From the NCBI GenBank assembly GCA_934394665.1, contig CAKRRS010000003.1:1-64000 (forward strand): a stretch of 64,000 nucleotides of DNA, written 5' to 3'. Under the pieces are notes generated by a model. The model worked only from the letters and a program-made list of their open reading frames with translations, did not search any database and was not told where the DNA came from. Below, one piece after another: positions 9,066-18,024 of this stretch. The position numbers and the translations under genes were made by a program. Each line of letters starts with the position of its first letter. Within the stretch, counting starts at the first letter, position 1. This stretch comes from an uncultured Acetatifactor sp. Its GTDB lineage: Bacteria > Bacillota > Clostridia > Lachnospirales > Lachnospiraceae.

Positions 9066-10493
9066 ATGAAAAAAACACTTTATCTGAAATTTATACTGGC
9101 TTATTTTATCTTTGGTGTATTCGGATTCATCATTGTCACGACCTTTGTTCCCAACATGACCAAGGAACATTTAGTCCGTGAAAAAGCGGAAGGCCTCTAT
9201 TCCGAAGCAACCCTGATCGCGGGAAGCTATGCCGGCGGATTGTATACCAGTGAAACTACGCTGGAAACGGTAAAAACACAGTTGGATTCCCTGGCTGTCT
9301 ATCTGAACTCCGAGATCCGCATCATCAATCCTTCCGGGCGCCTGGTGCTGGATACCAATACACCGTTGGATGTAGAAAATGTTGTGGTGATCGAGAATTT
9401 TGACCCCACGGTGACCAGTGGCTCTTACTATATTGTAGGAAACTTTTTTGGGAATTTTGATTCTGATGTGCTGACGGTATTTGCCCCCATAACCTCCAAT
9501 TACAAGGTCAGAGGCTATGTCGTTATCCATACCGATATGAACGATATTCAGGAATCCTGCAACAGCCTGTTGAATATTTCCTACATTACACTTGCTATTC
9601 TGTTCCTGCTGTCCCTGATCATTCTGATCTTTTTCACAGAGATCGTGTATATCCCTCTGCGCAAGATCACCCATGCCACGGAGCAATACGCCGCCGGCAA
9701 TATGCACTACGAGTTCCAGGTCGACAGCGATGATGAGATCGGCTATCTCGCTTCCTGTCTGAATTACATGGCAAGCGAAATTGCCCGTTCCGAAGATGAC
9801 CAGAAAAAATTTGTTGCCAATGTCTCCCATGATTTCCGCTCCCCCCTGACTTCGATCCGCGGTTATCTCGAAGCCATGCTGGATGGCACGATTCCTCCGG
9901 AAATGCATGATAAATACATTCATATTGTATTGAACGAAACTGAACGGCTGACAAAGCTGACCAACAGTCTGCTCACGCTGAATAATCTGAACACCAAGGG
10001 AATGCTCTTAGACAAGACAGATTTCGATATCAACCAGGTCATCCGCAATACCGCTGCTTCCTTTGAAGGCACCTGCCGCAACAAGTCCATTGCCATCGAA
10101 ATGATCCTCACCGGCAACGAAATGTATGTCCATGCGGATATGGGCAAAATCCAACAGGTTCTGTACAACCTGATGGATAATGCGATCAAGTTCAGCCACC
10201 ACGATTCCGTGATCCACATTGAGACCTCGGAGAAGAAAAACAAGCTTTTCGTCTCCGTAAAAGACACCGGCATCGGTATTCCCAAAGAAGATCTGAAGCT
10301 GATCTGGGACCGTTTTTACAAATCAGATCTGTCCCGCGGCAAAGATAAAAAAGGAACCGGTCTGGGACTTTCCATTGTAAAAGAAATCATCAATGCACAT
10401 GCTGAACACATCAATGTCATCAGTACTCCCGGCGTCGGAAGTGAATTTATCTTCTCCCTGCCGAAATCCCATCAGGAAGACGAAGAGGACTAA
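9066..10493 (+). CDS. Membrane sensor histidine kinase
   Basis: A 475-residue kinase. Membrane spans at about 8-28 and 170-192 flank an extracytoplasmic sensing domain of about 140 residues. A HAMP linker follows (about 193-245), then HisKA with the phosphoacceptor H255 in NVSHDFRSPLTSIRGY, and a HATPase domain with the N box (LMDNAIKF), DTGIGIP and GTGLGLSIV. It is the partner of the response regulator just upstream. A strong terminator overlaps its stop codon, so the operon is only these two genes. The ligand is unknown. Confidence 0.93.
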   Translation: MKKTLYLKFILAYFIFGVFGFIIVTTFVPNMTKEHLVREKAEGLYSEATLIAGSYAGGLYTSETTLETVKTQLDSLAVYLNSEIRIINPSGRLVLDTNTPLDVENVVVIENFDPTVTSGSYYIVGNFFGNFDSDVLTVFAPITSNYKVRGYVVIHTDMNDIQESCNSLLNISYITLAILFLLSLIILIFFTEIVYIPLRKITHATEQYAAGNMHYEFQVDSDDEIGYLASCLNYMASEIARSEDDQKKFVANVSHDFRSPLTSIRGYLEAMLDGTIPPEMHDKYIHIVLNETERLTKLTNSLLTLNNLNTKGMLLDKTDFDINQVIRNTAASFEGTCRNKSIAIEMILTGNEMYVHADMGKIQQVLYNLMDNAIKFSHHDSVIHIETSEKKNKLFVSVKDTGIGIPKEDLKLIWDRFYKSDLSRGKDKKGTGLGLSIVKEIINAHAEHINVISTPGVGSEFIFSLPKSHQEDEED

Positions 10494-10517
10494 GCCAGGC
10501 GGCTTAGTCCTCTTTTT
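10484..10517 (+). terminator. Rho-independent terminator overlapping the kinase stop codon
   Basis: A perfect 13-bp stem AGAGGACTAAGCC / GGCTTAGTCCTCT with loop AGGC is followed by a T run. The stem begins inside the last codons of the kinase gene and contains its TAA, leaving no 3' untranslated spacer. Confidence 0.9.
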
Positions 10518-10604
10518 ATACGCTACTTTTTCTTATAAATCTGTCATAGAAATTTTTATAAAATCTATTGCAGGTATCTGTTGGCAGAATTTTCATTTTG
10601 GAGT

Positions 10605-11348
10605 TTAATTATCTTGCACACGATAGAGATAACTGTTTCCCTGTTTTCCGACGCGTTCCACAGTTCCCATTTCAAACAAAATATTCAACACCGTCTGCGC
10701 CAGGGAAAGCGGAATATGCGCCGCTTTTGCAAAATCCTTGCTGTGAAAAGGCTCCTCCAGATCATAGGGCACGAACTGCATATAATCCTCCGGTTGCCTG
10801 ATCTCCACCTCTTCTACCAGTTCCGTGGGGATTCGGTCATACCGCGTGGAACCCTTTTTCTTATCACGGCTCCACCCGTTCAACAGCCGGTATTCTTCCA
10901 TATTTACCAATACAAACTGAAAGCGGATATTCGGATCCTTTAAGAACATTTTTATCTTATATAGTTCCTTAAATGCCTGATAAACGGAACCTTTTTTTGG
11001 GGATCTCCGTTTCTTGCTCAGCTCGCCGCTTTCCTCATCGATCCAGATCAGCCATTTTTCATAGGGAATCGGATATACGATCGTCACCGGATATAACGGG
11101 AGAAATGCCTGCAGCTTTCCACGCATCCGGTTGAACTGTCTCGTCTGGATCTCAATGATCTCCCCGTCTCTATAGATATCCGCCACATAATTCTCTATCG
11201 GAATCTCCTGATGATCTTCATCCGGTTCATAATAGTCCTTAAAAATGGCGTGAACCGTCTTCTCTGAGAGTGTCCCGATTCCCAGTCTCTGACGATCCAC
11301 ACCTATGATCTTTTTCTTAGCTTCTTCAAAACGATTCTGATCCATCAT
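10605..11348 (-). CDS. Conserved protein, PD-(D/E)XK nuclease-like with C-terminal winged helix (putative)
   Basis: A 247-residue protein I do not recognise by name. Its N-terminal third carries an arrangement seen in PD-(D/E)XK nucleases: E29, D57 (VADI) and E66-x-Q68 (IEIQT), followed by KLQAFLPLYPVTIVYPIP, a typical core strand pattern. The middle is basic (KKRRSPKKG), and the C-terminal 60 residues look like a winged helix (SKDFAKAAHIPLSLAQTVLNI). Gln in place of the usual Lys in E-x-K is tolerated in several nuclease families. The ATG follows directly after the stop of the upstream exonuclease gene, so the two are translationally linked. DNA or RNA as substrate is open. Confidence 0.55.
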   Translation of the reverse strand: MMDQNRFEEAKKKIIGVDRQRLGIGTLSEKTVHAIFKDYYEPDEDHQEIPIENYVADIYRDGEIIEIQTRQFNRMRGKLQAFLPLYPVTIVYPIPYEKWLIWIDEESGELSKKRRSPKKGSVYQAFKELYKIKMFLKDPNIRFQFVLVNMEEYRLLNGWSRDKKKGSTRYDRIPTELVEEVEIRQPEDYMQFVPYDLEEPFHSKDFAKAAHIPLSLAQTVLNILFEMGTVERVGKQGNSYLYRVQDN

Positions 11349-12329
11349 TTATTCTTCGGCAGCTCCGGCTGTCTTGCTGTGCTTATGCCTCTTGCGGACT
11401 TCCTTTGCGTGATCCCTGCGGGCTGCGATCTGATCCGCTTCTTCCTTGGAAATAAGTTTTGTCGTCTTCACTACGTACACACCGCCGTCATAGGCTTTCC
11501 GCACCCGGATCTTGCCCTTGAGATACCCATGCTTTTCACAATACGCCACACAATAATAATGTCTGCCGTTAATGCTGAACCACTTGATCTTCTTCCGTAG
11601 ATTTCTATGACAGAGGTAACATTTGCTGGACACGACTTCCTTATCCGCAAAGGCTTCCGTTTTATCCTTAAATTCTCTGGAAATATACTTTGCATAGGTA
11701 GAAAACTGTGCCTTAACCTCGCTTTTCCGATCTTTGGGTGGGCAAAACGTATCATACGACAGATTCACCAGTACTTCCGGATGTTCCTCCAGTATCCGGA
11801 TCAGGATTTTCGCCGTATAATAGGCATCACTGAACGCCCGGTGGAACGGAATATCCTTTTCAATGTTCAGAAAATCAATGGCATATTCCAGATTTCTGCG
11901 GATCTTGCGTTCCTCATAGGCAATGGCAAACAGCTTCTGCACATCTAAAAACGGTAGGGGATCTTCCGCTAAAAGCGGCATCTCATAATATGCCATATTC
12001 CGCTGTAATTCCGTCAGGTCTAACGTCCCCCAGGTACAAAACAGGTGATCCTCCTGTCCGCACCAGTTCACAAAATCTCCGCCGACTTCCGGGAAAGGTC
12101 TGCCGCGCATCAGCTCCTGCATCTGGATATGGATCAGTCTGCTGGTGATCTTGTGCATCTCGTGATAGATCTGCGGCTTGACCAGTTCATTAAATTCACT
12201 GACCATGGCATGTTCGTTATTCAGTTTGATGGCACCGATCTCAATAATTTCAAACGGAATCTTCTCCACCGAATCTTCTTTTCCGGTATTACTCTGATTC
12301 CATTCCAGATCCAGAACGATATATTCCAT
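11349..12329 (-). CDS. DEDDh-family 3'-5' exonuclease with C-terminal zinc-binding region
   Basis: A 326-residue protein. The exonuclease domain (about 1-185) has motif I D7-x-E9 (VLDLEWNQ), motif II D104 (TWGTLDLTEL) and motif III H163 and D168 (HRAFSDAYY), the full DEDDh set of the KapD-like group. A C-terminal extension holds CYLCHRNL and YYCVAYCEKHGY, a likely zinc finger, and ends in a very basic tail (RRDHAKEVRKRHKHSK). It is expected to trim single-stranded RNA or DNA. A promoter at 12386-12414 lies upstream, and the PD-(D/E)XK-like gene follows with no gap. Confidence 0.85.
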   Translation of the reverse strand: MEYIVLDLEWNQSNTGKEDSVEKIPFEIIEIGAIKLNNEHAMVSEFNELVKPQIYHEMHKITSRLIHIQMQELMRGRPFPEVGGDFVNWCGQEDHLFCTWGTLDLTELQRNMAYYEMPLLAEDPLPFLDVQKLFAIAYEERKIRRNLEYAIDFLNIEKDIPFHRAFSDAYYTAKILIRILEEHPEVLVNLSYDTFCPPKDRKSEVKAQFSTYAKYISREFKDKTEAFADKEVVSSKCYLCHRNLRKKIKWFSINGRHYYCVAYCEKHGYLKGKIRVRKAYDGGVYVVKTTKLISKEEADQIAARRDHAKEVRKRHKHSKTAGAAEE

Positions 12330-12385
12330 GCGTTCCTCCTATAGGATTTCTCTCCATTCCGTGTACATTCGAACCGGAGATCATC

Positions 12386-12414
12386 ACAATATTAATCTAT
12401 ATTTGCTTTGACAA
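12386..12414 (-). promoter_or_regulatory. Sigma-A-type promoter for the nuclease pair
   Basis: On the minus strand, TTGTCA (12414-12409) and TATTGT (12391-12386) are separated by 17 bases, about 57 bases upstream of the exonuclease start at 12329. Confidence 0.55.
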
Positions 12415-12439
12415 ATGGATTCAACAATAGGAATTGCTT

Positions 12440-13525
12440 TTACAATCTCGGAAGAGCGATATCCAACACTTCCTCGTGCCAGCAGTGGTCTCCCTCTCTG
12501 ATATCGTGAATCGGGTATTCTTCCTTCCCATACAATTTGTATGCCCTCCGCACGATGTCAAGCTGCTCTGTCACATTCACCAGCCCTCTGGGACCATTCA
12601 GGTGGTCCTCCCTACAGGACTGGACAGTAAACGGTCTCGGTGCAATCAGAGAAGCAATGTCTCCCATATCAAAGTGTTCCCACAGATGCGGCACATAATT
12701 ACAGCTGCAATTTCCGTTGAGTAACAACAGTGCATCCCGATATCCGTAGAGATATCCACTGATGATACACTTTTTTACACGGTCGTCCAGTGCGGAGATC
12801 CACAGCGTCTGCATCCCGCCACCGGAAAAGCCCATGACACCTAAATCTTCGGTATCCCACTCTCCGCGCTCATATACATAATCGATCAGTCTGGAAGCAT
12901 CCCAGGTACACATACCCGCTACAGTCTCTCCCAACGGTTCCGCCATATGTGCCAGATGAAAACAGGTACTGGTCAGAAAAGATTTCTCATCTGTCCCCTT
13001 CTGCAAAGCCTCATCCCTGCGTTCTCCGAAGCCTCTGCAATCCGGACAGATTGCCACATAGCCTCGTTTTGCTAGCTGCATGCCGTAATCGTAATGATAA
13101 AAATCAATCATACGCTTTACCGCCGGGATATCATCACGACCTGCCACACTGTACTTTCCGGCTCCCTGATGTCCCGGAAGAGCGAGAAAACATTTCTGCT
13201 TCCCTTCTCCCTGTTTCGGCGGAATCAGGATATACATGGGCATATACACTTCCGGCTCTACCCGGATGATCACTTTTTCCCGGCGGATGCCGTTTGGCAG
13301 CTCTGTGACTTCCTCCACTTTGGGGTTCAGGTCACAAGTCTCCATATACTTCCAGCCCAGCAGTTCTTTAATGGTCTCTCTGGACTGTTCTTTCCAGGCT
13401 TCCCACTCTTCTTTAGTACTGCCCCGAAAAGCATCCTGTCTGGCATAGTTATCGAATTTTTTCTGCATCCCCTTCAGGCTTCCGTAGAAGTGAGGGATCT
13501 GAATCGTTGTGGCGGTATCTTCCAT
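12440..13525 (-). CDS. Alpha/beta hydrolase, acetyl-esterase-like
   Basis: A 361-residue cytoplasmic hydrolase with no signal peptide. The nucleophile elbow is GFSGGG (LGVMGFSGGGMQTLW), the oxyanion side is LALPGHQGAGK, and EGDHCWHEE near the C-terminus supplies the catalytic His. The overall order matches large acetyl-xylan-esterase-like or dienelactone-hydrolase-like proteins of gut bacteria. It may deacetylate imported sugars, but no glycan genes adjoin it. A second esterase-like gene follows upstream on the same strand (13685-14551). Substrate not determined. Confidence 0.75.
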   Translation of the reverse strand: MEDTATTIQIPHFYGSLKGMQKKFDNYARQDAFRGSTKEEWEAWKEQSRETIKELLGWKYMETCDLNPKVEEVTELPNGIRREKVIIRVEPEVYMPMYILIPPKQGEGKQKCFLALPGHQGAGKYSVAGRDDIPAVKRMIDFYHYDYGMQLAKRGYVAICPDCRGFGERRDEALQKGTDEKSFLTSTCFHLAHMAEPLGETVAGMCTWDASRLIDYVYERGEWDTEDLGVMGFSGGGMQTLWISALDDRVKKCIISGYLYGYRDALLLLNGNCSCNYVPHLWEHFDMGDIASLIAPRPFTVQSCREDHLNGPRGLVNVTEQLDIVRRAYKLYGKEEYPIHDIREGDHCWHEEVLDIALPRL

Positions 13526-13684
13526 TTTTCCTAATTTTTCCTATTCTAAGCATCTATTACTTGCAATGTTCAATATTATCAGAACCTATCCATCTCAAAA
13601 TCTTATATTCTTTTGTTTGCAAAACTAAGCTTTTTCAGATTTATAAAACAATCTGCTTAACTCAGTCCCAAAAAGCTTGGTTTT

Positions 13685-14551
13685 CTACCACTCTCTGCCC
13701 TGCGCATGCAGCCCGTCATCCGTATCACCGGCAAACAGGCTCTCCAGCCAGATATGTGCCAGTTCCACCCAGGAGGTACATTCTTCCTGTACCGCTCTGC
13801 CGTCATTGGTCTCCGTCAGCTTATCCGCAAGTGCCAGGCCATGCGCACCTTTTTCATACATGTGGAATTCCGTGGGAACTCCGGCTCTGCGAAGTGCACT
13901 GACAAACAGCAGGGAATTTTCGATCGGTACGGACTGGTCTGCAAAGGTATGCCAGATAAATGTCTTAGGCACTTTTTTCGTTACCTGCTTCTCCAGAGAC
14001 AGCTTCTCACCCAGTTCTTCCTGCCTGCTGCCTAACAGATTCTCAAAAGATCCTCTGTGGGCAAACTCGCCGGAAGTGATGACCGGATAGCATAACAGCA
14101 GTCCGTCCGGACGCAGCATCTCATGCTCGGATGCGGACAAGCCCTGACTTTCTGCCAGAAAATCCTCGTCCCAGAACACACCGAGACTGGCTGCCAGATG
14201 TCCGCCGGCAGAACACCCTTCCACAATGATCTTGTGCGGGTCAATATGCCACTCCGCTGCATGTTCTCTCAGAAGCTTTATGCTGTAAGCCAGTTCTTTT
14301 AAGGAAGTGGGGTATTCCGCAGGAGCGCAGGAATAACGAAGTATCGCTGCATGGTATCCCATGGCAAGAAATTTTAATGCCATAGGCTCTGCCTCTCTGT
14401 CAGAGGTTCTGGTATATCCGCCGCCCGGACATAACAGGATCAGTGGTCTGTCATTGATGGCCAGAGCATCGGAATCCTCCTGGATATAAGTAACCAGTTT
14501 TGCTCCCGGCAGGGAACCTTCCTGATGCATTTCATAGGTATTGTAAATCAT
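13685..14551 (-). CDS. Alpha/beta hydrolase, carbohydrate-esterase-like
   Basis: A 288-residue hydrolase. It has LLCPGGGYTRTSDREAEP (the PGGGY oxyanion motif of acetyl-xylan-esterase-like enzymes), the nucleophile elbow EGCSAGGHLAAS, a late Asp (HTFADQSVPIENS) and His (YEKGAHGLAL). It has no signal peptide, so it acts inside the cell. The architecture is that of BD-FAE/Axe-type esterases. It starts about 30 bases behind the proS terminator and may be transcribed with the next esterase. Confidence 0.78.
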   Translation of the reverse strand: MIYNTYEMHQEGSLPGAKLVTYIQEDSDALAINDRPLILLCPGGGYTRTSDREAEPMALKFLAMGYHAAILRYSCAPAEYPTSLKELAYSIKLLREHAAEWHIDPHKIIVEGCSAGGHLAASLGVFWDEDFLAESQGLSASEHEMLRPDGLLLCYPVITSGEFAHRGSFENLLGSRQEELGEKLSLEKQVTKKVPKTFIWHTFADQSVPIENSLLFVSALRRAGVPTEFHMYEKGAHGLALADKLTETNDGRAVQEECTSWVELAHIWLESLFAGDTDDGLHAQGREW

Positions 14552-14577
14552 ATTCGTTCCTTTCCGCAGTGATAATT

Positions 14578-14614
14578 AAAAAAGCAGACCGTGTAGCAAT
14601 ACTACCCGGTCTGC
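14578..14614 (-). terminator. Rho-independent terminator of proS
   Basis: On the minus strand an 8-bp outer stem GCAGACCG/CGGTCTGC with an inner GTAG/CTAC stem is followed directly by six T. It lies about 100 bases past the proS stop codon. Confidence 0.85.
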
Positions 14615-14713
14615 CTCTGCATTCCTATTATCTAAATTAGCAGCTATTCGAAGCTCCCTCTGCAAAATTGCTATTTCAAATCTTGCCTCAGCCTCACATA
14701 GTTACTCAAATTT

Positions 14714-16147
14714 TTAGTATGCTCTACCCCAGTATACCATCTTTTTCGCAGGTTTTCCACAACATACGCAAGTATCTGCAATATGCTCCTGCTCAAAAGG
14801 CATACAACGGCTGGTAACAGAAAGCTTTTCCTTGATCTTGTCTTCACATTCCTGACATCCGCACCACATAGCCTTTACGAATCCGGACTTTTCGTTGAAG
14901 ATCTGCTCGAACTCTTCCATATTGTGAGCCACATAGGTATGGCTGTCACGGTGTGCTCTTGCTCTCTCCAGCATATCCTTCTGCATGGTCTCGAGAATCT
15001 CTGCAGCCTTGGTCTCCAGATCTTCCAATGCTACCTCGATCTTCTCTCTGGTGTCACGGCGGCAGATCACGCACTTGCCAGCCTCGATATCCTTAGGACC
15101 GATCTCCACACGGATAGGATAACCTCTCATCTCAGCCTCTGCGAACTTGAAGCCGGGAGTCTTGTCGCTGTCATCTACTTTTACGCGGAAGCTCTTAGCC
15201 AGGCGGTCTCTCAGTTCATAAGCCTTATCCAGCACACCTTCCTTTTTCTGCATAACAGGTACGATGCAGATCTGGATCGGAGCCACACGGGGAGGAATTA
15301 CCAGACCTTCGTTGTCACCGTGTACCATGATCAGTGCACCGATCAGACGGGTCGTCATACCCCAGGAAGTCTGATATACATGCTTTAACGTGTTGTCTTT
15401 ATCTGCAAACTGAATATCAAATGCTTTTGCAAAGCCGTCCCCGAAGTTGTGGCTGGTACCGGACTGCAGAGCCTTGCCGTCATGCATCAGCGCTTCCACG
15501 GTATAAGTTGCAACCGCACCGGCGAATTTTTCTTTCTCGGTCTTCTGTCCCTTGATCGCGGGAATCGCCAGAACCTCTTCCAGGAACTGTGCGTACAGGT
15601 TCAGCATCTGCAATGTTCTTGCCTCTGCCTCTTCTGCGGTAGCATGTGCGGTATGTCCCTCCTGCCACAGGAACTCTCTGGAGCGCAGGAAAGGTCTGGT
15701 CTCCTTCTCCCAACGTACTACGGAACACCACTGGTTATATACCTTGGGCAGATCTCTGTAGGAATGGATATCATTCTTGTAAAAATCACAGAACAGGGTC
15801 TCGGAAGTAGGTCTGACGCAAAGTCTCTCGGGAAGCTCGTTCAGTCCGCCGTGGGTCACCCATGCTACTTCCGGGGCAAATCCTTCTACGTGATCCTTTT
15901 CCTTGTCTAACAGAGACTCAGGGATAAACAGGGGCAGATATACATTCTGTACCCCTACTGCCTTGAAACGTGCATCCAGTTCCTTCTGAATCAGCTCCCA
16001 GATTGCATAACCTGCGGGCTTGATCACCATACACCCTTTTACGCTGGTGTAGTCACACAGCTCTGCTTTCTTGACTACATCGGTATACCACTGGGCGAAA
16101 TCTTCCTCCATGGAAGTAATCGCTTCTACCATTTTCTTGTCTGCCAT
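14714..16147 (-). CDS. proS: Prolyl-tRNA synthetase, archaeal/eukaryote-type (ProS3)
   Basis: A 477-residue class II synthetase that charges tRNA-Pro. Motif 2 is visible around [27 protein letters not shown]. Motif 3 falls near [19 protein letters not shown]. Next come an anticodon-binding domain and a C-terminal zinc-type domain with cysteines in CGCQEC and CVCCGK, ending in the conserved Tyr. The bacterial editing insertion is absent, which defines the short type. Expression is set by the T-box leader upstream, and a terminator closes the gene as a single unit. Confidence 0.95.
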   Translation of the reverse strand: MADKKMVEAITSMEEDFAQWYTDVVKKAELCDYTSVKGCMVIKPAGYAIWELIQKELDARFKAVGVQNVYLPLFIPESLLDKEKDHVEGFAPEVAWVTHGGLNELPERLCVRPTSETLFCDFYKNDIHSYRDLPKVYNQWCSVVRWEKETRPFLRSREFLWQEGHTAHATAEEAEARTLQMLNLYAQFLEEVLAIPAIKGQKTEKEKFAGAVATYTVEALMHDGKALQSGTSHNFGDGFAKAFDIQFADKDNTLKHVYQTSWGMTTRLIGALIMVHGDNEGLVIPPRVAPIQICIVPVMQKKEGVLDKAYELRDRLAKSFRVKVDDSDKTPGFKFAEAEMRGYPIRVEIGPKDIEAGKCVICRRDTREKIEVALEDLETKAAEILETMQKDMLERARAHRDSHTYVAHNMEEFEQIFNEKSGFVKAMWCGCQECEDKIKEKLSVTSRCMPFEQEHIADTCVCCGKPAKKMVYWGRAY

Positions 16148-16202
16148 TTTCTCTCTCCTTTTTTGATTTGATACTTTGTTTTACTACAACTATTCACGGA
16201 AA

Positions 16203-16460
16203 CGAAAAACGCCGAGTCATCGCTCCCGAAAAAGGGACCGATCACTCGGCGGTACCACCCTGATTGATACAAATACGTATCCTGCTCTGACACCGTTAAC
16301 GCCGGTTCTACGCTGTGCTTCTCTATTCTGTCTGCAAGTCTCGCACAGGACTCCAAGGGAGGTTTCTGAAGGTTCGGCATAAGGGGTTCCCAGCTGCATG
16401 TTACCATGTCTTCCCCTCTCTCTGGGATGCGTTCCGATCGTACTGATCCTTTTCATCGTC
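16203..16460 (-). promoter_or_regulatory. T-box riboswitch leader controlling proS
   Basis: On the minus strand the leader carries the conserved T-box core AGGGTGGTACCGC (about 16263-16250). This overlaps the terminator, whose stem pairs CGCCGAGT with ACTCGGCG (16251-16210) and is followed by five T. Stem I shows the AGTA bulge, an AGAGAG/GG region and GCTGGGA. A CCT codon in GAACCTTCAG is the plausible specifier for tRNA-Pro; I am less sure of this detail. Uncharged tRNA-Pro would favour the antiterminator and switch proS on. Confidence 0.88.
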
Positions 16461-16477
16461 ATTGTCGTATGCAAGTA

Positions 16478-16507
16478 ATTGTAGTGCATGTTTCCGGGAT
16501 TTGTCAA
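16478..16507 (-). promoter_or_regulatory. Promoter of the proS T-box transcript
   Basis: TTGACA (16507-16502) and TACAAT (16483-16478) on the minus strand, 18 bases apart. This feeds directly into the T-box leader. Confidence 0.8.
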
Positions 16508-16513
16508 GGTTCT
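16478..16513 (-). repeat. Left copy of a 36-bp promoter-containing repeat flanking the island
   Basis: Compared with 26712-26747, the first 12 bases (ATTGTAGTGCAT on the plus strand) and the last 17 (GGATTTGTCAAGGTTCT) are identical; only the 7 bases between differ. Both copies keep TTGACA and TACAAT at the same spacing. They bracket about 10.2 kb of A+T-rich sequence. Confidence 0.7.
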
Positions 16514-16590
16514 TTCCCTATTCCAGCCCTAATTCTTTTGTCAACAAAATTTTGTGGGATTTTCATACATTTTTTGCATCCTGTATCCGT

Positions 16591-16689
16591 CTACCTTTCC
16601 ACTCCGTAACTGCGGACCGTCCATCCCATCTCCTTGTTGGCACAGCCTGTCAGAAAGATCAAATTTACATATACCAAAACCTGAAACAC
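16591..16689 (-). pseudogene. Truncated lipoprotein leader, copy of the start of the gene at 23092-24387
   Basis: A 33-codon frame (GTG start, TAG stop) contains VNLIFLTGCANK, identical over 12 residues to the lipobox region of the island lipoprotein. It then diverges and stops. The matching DNA is also near-identical. There is no complete gene here, so it is read as the remnant of a duplicated or deleted lipoprotein gene at the left end of the island. It lies just downstream of the exported protein gene at 16717. Confidence 0.6.
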
Positions 16690-16716
16690 TGATATTCAAT
16701 ATAGTAGTTATAGTTT

Positions 16717-17382
16717 TCACTTTTCATTATATTTTTCTATCATTTCATTTTTTAGGCCAACTAACGCATCCATTCCTTTCTGGGTTGTAGCAAAAAATTC
16801 ATTTTCACAAACTTGATTATATTTTACATATGTGGATTCACCTCCTGTTTCACAAATATTATTTTCATGCTCTTGATATGAAAATATTGGCGTGAATGCA
16901 TTTTCCACATACACCTGATATACAGGAATCTTCTCTCCAAGACCATCTACCTGATTTTCGATAAAGACTAAATATTCTTCTCCCACTTCCATTATATTAA
17001 CAAATCCTCTTTCGATGGAATATGGCTCTGAATATAAACTAAGTGACCAACGGCTGCAAGTAAGATATATATCTTGTCCCACCGCAGGCTCTGTTCCCTT
17101 ATAAACATCTTCCACTTTGACCAGTTGCCTGCTTGTTCCTCCTATATGCTCCACATCTTCCAGTACAGATACCCGTATAATAACTGGGACCTGCGGTAAA
17201 TTTACCGATAAATTCTCTGTCTCTTCAAGACATATATTTTCTGGAAGCTGTGCTACGTAAAGCTCATCTAAATATGACTTATCTTCTGCTATATTAGTAT
17301 ACGTTCTTTTTTCAAATATACCAAATGCAGTTATAACTATAACAATGAATAAGATAAAGCATGAACCCCATTTGAATTTCAC
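16717..17382 (-). CDS. Exported/membrane-anchored protein of ABC module 2, unknown function
   Basis: A 221-residue protein with a hydrophobic N-terminal segment (about 6-22) and an extracytoplasmic body. The body contains VIIRVSVLEDVEHIGGTS, VKVEDVYKGTEP and EEYLVFIENQ, a beta-rich pattern seen in small exported Firmicutes proteins. I do not recognise a named family. It starts with GTG whose GTGA overlaps the stop of the ATPase gene, so it is translationally coupled to it. It is the last gene of the module and may be an accessory or immunity factor for the transporter. Confidence 0.7.
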   Translation of the reverse strand: MKFKWGSCFILFIVIVITAFGIFEKRTYTNIAEDKSYLDELYVAQLPENICLEETENLSVNLPQVPVIIRVSVLEDVEHIGGTSRQLVKVEDVYKGTEPAVGQDIYLTCSRWSLSLYSEPYSIERGFVNIMEVGEEYLVFIENQVDGLGEKIPVYQVYVENAFTPIFSYQEHENNICETGGESTYVKYNQVCENEFFATTQKGMDALVGLKNEMIEKYNEK

Positions 17383-18023
17383 AGTTCTGTCCCCTTTCTT
17401 TCAATGCGGCCATCTGCAATTCTATATACCTGGTCTGCCAATATCTTCATATCATCCTGATTATGACTGGCTAAAAGAATTAAGGCTCCTCTTTCTTTTT
17501 CCTGTTCAATTAATTGTCTGATTTCCTTTATTCCTGCTTCATCCAGTCCGTTTGTAGGCTCATCCAGCATGATAACATCCGGCTTCTCCATGATGGCCTG
17601 TGCAATCACCAGTCTCTGCTTCATTCCCATTGAGTATTTACCAAATACCCTTTTGTCAGCCGGGTCAAGTCCAACCCGTTGTATTGCTTCTTCTACTTCC
17701 CGCTTACCAATCACTCCCTTTAACTGCGCAAGATATAATAAGTTTTCCGCTCCTGTCTTATTGGGATACAAGCCGGCATGCTCCAAAACAATCCCTTGAC
17801 TTGGTAAAACAGCAAAGTCTTTGTGCAGTTCTTTATCATTCCAATAAATATTACCTGAATCAATCTTCATCAGACCCGATAATGCCCGAAACAACATGGT
17901 TTTTCCAGATCCATTTCTACCCCAAAATCCATATATATTTCCTGTTTCCATTTCCAGGCTGATGTCATTGAGTATTGTCTTACCCTTTATGTTTTTATGA
18001 ATATTGTTTGCAATTAATTTCAT
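17379..18023 (-). CDS. ABC transporter ATPase, module 2
   Basis: A 214-residue single ATPase domain with Walker A GRNGSGKT (preceded by GFWGRNG), a signature of the YSMGMKQRL type instead of LSGGQ, Walker B VIMLDEPTNGLD, and the switch His in LLASHNQDD. This signature is typical of ATPases serving ABC-2-like peptide or antibiotic exporters. The ATG follows one base behind the stop of the permease gene upstream, and the exported protein overlaps downstream. Together with the two permeases it forms one transporter. Confidence 0.9.
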   Translation of the reverse strand: MKLIANNIHKNIKGKTILNDISLEMETGNIYGFWGRNGSGKTMLFRALSGLMKIDSGNIYWNDKELHKDFAVLPSQGIVLEHAGLYPNKTGAENLLYLAQLKGVIGKREVEEAIQRVGLDPADKRVFGKYSMGMKQRLVIAQAIMEKPDVIMLDEPTNGLDEAGIKEIRQLIEQEKERGALILLASHNQDDMKILADQVYRIADGRIERKGTEL

Positions 18024-18024
18024 A

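Noticed and set aside
16217-16507. Short open frames across the T-box leader
   Set aside because: The stretch is fully explained by the T-box promoter, antiterminator core and terminator; the frames have no ribosome binding site.
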